This document shows positions 6,241-7,835 of a stretch of 7,835 nucleotides of DNA, piece by piece. The notes under the pieces were generated by a model. That model was not told where the DNA came from and made no database searches. It saw only the letters and a program-made list of their open reading frames with translations. The DNA lies in contig JAJDBL010000060.1 of NCBI GenBank assembly GCA_029261375.1, positions 1-7,835 of the forward strand, given 5' to 3'. The DNA comes from Nitrospirales bacterium (GTDB lineage Bacteria > Nitrospirota > Nitrospiria > Nitrospirales > UBA2166). The stretch's first letter is position 1, and every line of letters starts with the position of its first letter. Made by a program: the position numbers and the translations under genes.

Positions 6241-6291
6241 CCACATCACCTTATGACCGTGGACACGAAAAAAATCTGTGAGGCGAAGACC

Positions 6292-7835
6292 ATGTCTAAA
6301 GTAATCCGTACACACTTCATCGTTTCTCTCTATCGCACCTTGCCGATGTTGCTTCTAGGAGTTCTTTTTGTGCTCACCGCAACGGCATGTGCGAGCCCTG
6401 AGGAAAAGAAAGCAGATCACCTGAAGAAAGCTGCCGCGTACTTTGAAGAAGAAAAATACAAGGAAGCATTGATCGAATACAAGAATGTCATCCAGTTGGA
6501 TCCGCAGGATGCAGATGCACATTATCAGCTCGCGCTGACCCACCTGAAGCTTGGCGGAATAGACCACCTGCGTCACGGATTTGCCGAGTTATCGAAAACT
6601 GTGGAGTTTAAGCCAGACCTGTATGACGCACAGCTCAAACTCGGTGAAATGTATCTGGTCTCCGGGGCCGTCGACAAGGCGAAGGAAAAAGCTGAGGTTC
6701 TCCTCGAACTCGATCCGGAGACACATACAAGTATGGTCTTTCTCGGCAAGACACACGTCGCAGGAAAAGAGCTTGAGAAGGGCATCAAAGCACTCAAGCG
6801 GGCCATCGAGCTGGATCCGACAACCATCATCACGTATCTCGAGCTTGCTGTCGTCCAAAACACAAACAAGGATTCCGTTGGGGCCGAGGCGACCCTTCGC
6901 AAAGCCTTAGACATCGACCCCAACTCTGCTCAAGCGCATGTGACGATGGGGGATTTCTGGGTATCAAGGGGAAAACTGGATGAGGCGGAGAAAGAATATC
7001 AGCAAGCCATCACGCTCGACCCAGCAAACCTACCAGTCCACAACAAGCTCGCGCGATTTTATATTGGGACGAAACGTCTTGACGACGCAGAGGCTAAATA
7101 CAAAGAGATGGTGGCACTAGAGCCTGAGAACCTCGCACTTCACAACACGCTGGCTCAGTTTTACCTCGGTGTTCGGAAGGTTGAAGAGGCAGAAAACACC
7201 TACATTGGAATGACCACCCTCAAACCTGATGAGGTGGAGGCATGGGTCGCGTTAGGAGACTTCTACGGCCTCACGAATAAACCGGACAAGGCGGTGGAAG
7301 CATATCGAAAAGCTGACACCGTCAATCCCGAGGCACTTACAGGAAAGAAGCGGATCGTCAATATGCGCCTTCTCACCCAAGCGGTTGACGAGGCCGAGCA
7401 AGAACTGACTGGGTTAACAGCAAACAATGCCAAAGATCCTGACGTGATGCTACTCCAAGGTCGTCTCTTTACAGCCAAAGGCAAAACCACAGAATCCATC
7501 GAGATCCTTCGCAAGGTGGTGAAAGACGAACCACGGTCCTCAGCAGGCCATTATTTCCTAGGAATTGCCTACGCACAGTCAAATAATAATGAGGAGACAC
7601 GCAATGCGCTCACCAAGGCGGTAACGCTTGCGCCAAACCATCGCCGCGCTCGTCTCGCGCTCGGCCGTCTGCACCAGCTTGAAGGGAGTCACGACTTAGC
7701 ACTGGAGCAAGCCAACGCAGTTCTACAGGCACAGCCGAGCAATCTGGCCGCACAGTCACTCCGGGGCAACGCACTGATCGGGAAGGGTGACCTCGACACA
7801 GCAAACGAGGTCTTCGCGAAGATCACCACGAGCAC
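6292..7835 (+). CDS. prsT: TPR-repeat lipoprotein, PrsT-like (3' end beyond the window)
   Basis: PrsT proteins are TPR lipoproteins of PEP-CTERM/exosortase loci, thought to act in export or assembly at the envelope. 514 codons are present, and the frame is open at the right edge. A hydrophobic segment (about 17-32) ends at a lipobox-like TATAC with Cys33, though position -3 is Ala rather than the usual Leu. Repeats begin near residue 41. The phase is very regular, with ELDP/DIDP/TLDP/LEP/LKP-type turns at 141, 175, 209, 243, 277, 311 and 345, exactly 34 residues apart, and looser repeats continue to the end. At least a dozen TPR units are visible. The ribosome site TGAGG (6279-6283) is eight bases from ATG 6292; an in-frame ATG at 6253 has none. 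It lies 51 bases after the TIGR03790 stop, with no terminator visible, so co-transcription is likely. The PrsT name rests on architecture and context. A generic TPR lipoprotein is the alternative. Confidence 0.85.
   Translation, partial: MSKVIRTHFIVSLYRTLPMLLLGVLFVLTATACASPEEKKADHLKKAAAYFEEEKYKEALIEYKNVIQLDPQDADAHYQLALTHLKLGGIDHLRHGFAELSKTVEFKPDLYDAQLKLGEMYLVSGAVDKAKEKAEVLLELDPETHTSMVFLGKTHVAGKELEKGIKALKRAIELDPTTIITYLELAVVQNTNKDSVGAEATLRKALDIDPNSAQAHVTMGDFWVSRGKLDEAEKEYQQAITLDPANLPVHNKLARFYIGTKRLDDAEAKYKEMVALEPENLALHNTLAQFYLGVRKVEEAENTYIGMTTLKPDEVEAWVALGDFYGLTNKPDKAVEAYRKADTVNPEALTGKKRIVNMRLLTQAVDEAEQELTGLTANNAKDPDVMLLQGRLFTAKGKTTESIEILRKVVKDEPRSSAGHYFLGIAYAQSNNNEETRNALTKAVTLAPNHRRARLALGRLHQLEGSHDLALEQANAVLQAQPSNLAAQSLRGNALIGKGDLDTANEVFAKITTS

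Noticed and set aside
6253..6291. In-frame ATG at 6253 as the start of the TPR lipoprotein
   Set aside because: No Shine-Dalgarno sequence precedes it, whereas ATG 6292 has TGAGG at good spacing and gives a normal-length lipoprotein signal.
1..7835. Search for tRNA, rRNA, CRISPR arrays, insertion sequences and phage genes
   Set aside because: No cloverleaf, regularly spaced repeat array, transposase-like frame or terminal inverted repeats with target duplications were seen by eye.

Overview
The window looks like chromosomal DNA from a Nitrospira-like bacterium (Nitrospirota). This is inferred from moderate GC, a FlgM-type anti-sigma gene, a Ski2-type helicase fragment, and a group of genes that in known genomes accompanies exosortase/PEP-CTERM protein sorting. 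The phylum assignment is a judgement from protein character, not a database result.

Layout, left to right. (1) On the minus strand at 3-311 is flgM, broken by an in-frame amber codon at 93-95; a good sigma70-type promoter precedes it. (2) On the plus strand at 546-2411 is a 621-residue Ski2/Mtr4-like helicase that starts directly at the second RecA domain and has no ATP-binding half. (3) A 422-base non-coding stretch (2412-2833) holds a perfect palindrome and, further down, an exact match to the sigma54 (-24/-12) consensus. (4) Two tandem paralogous genes follow (2834-3010 and 3275-3448), encoding 58- and 57-residue proteins with two CxxC motifs each. They are separated by a 13-bp inverted repeat. 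(5) Convergent to them, on the minus strand at 3532-4242, is an exosortase-associated CPBP/CAAX-type membrane protease. (6) Divergent from the protease is a TIGR03790-family secreted protein (about 4387-6240). It is followed 51 bases later by a TPR lipoprotein resembling PrsT, which runs off the right edge.

The right half (protease, TIGR03790 protein, TPR lipoprotein) is coherent as accessory machinery of an exosortase/PEP-CTERM surface-protein system, although no exosortase or PEP-CTERM substrate lies in the window. PEP-CTERM loci are known to use sigma54 with the PrsK/PrsR regulators, so the sigma54 promoter upstream of the small CxxC genes suggests that these unknown genes may be co-regulated with that system. 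This is inference, but it can be tested. The two divergent exosortase-associated genes both lack a Shine-Dalgarno sequence and have promoter-like hexamers placed so that transcription would begin at the start codon, suggesting leaderless mRNAs.
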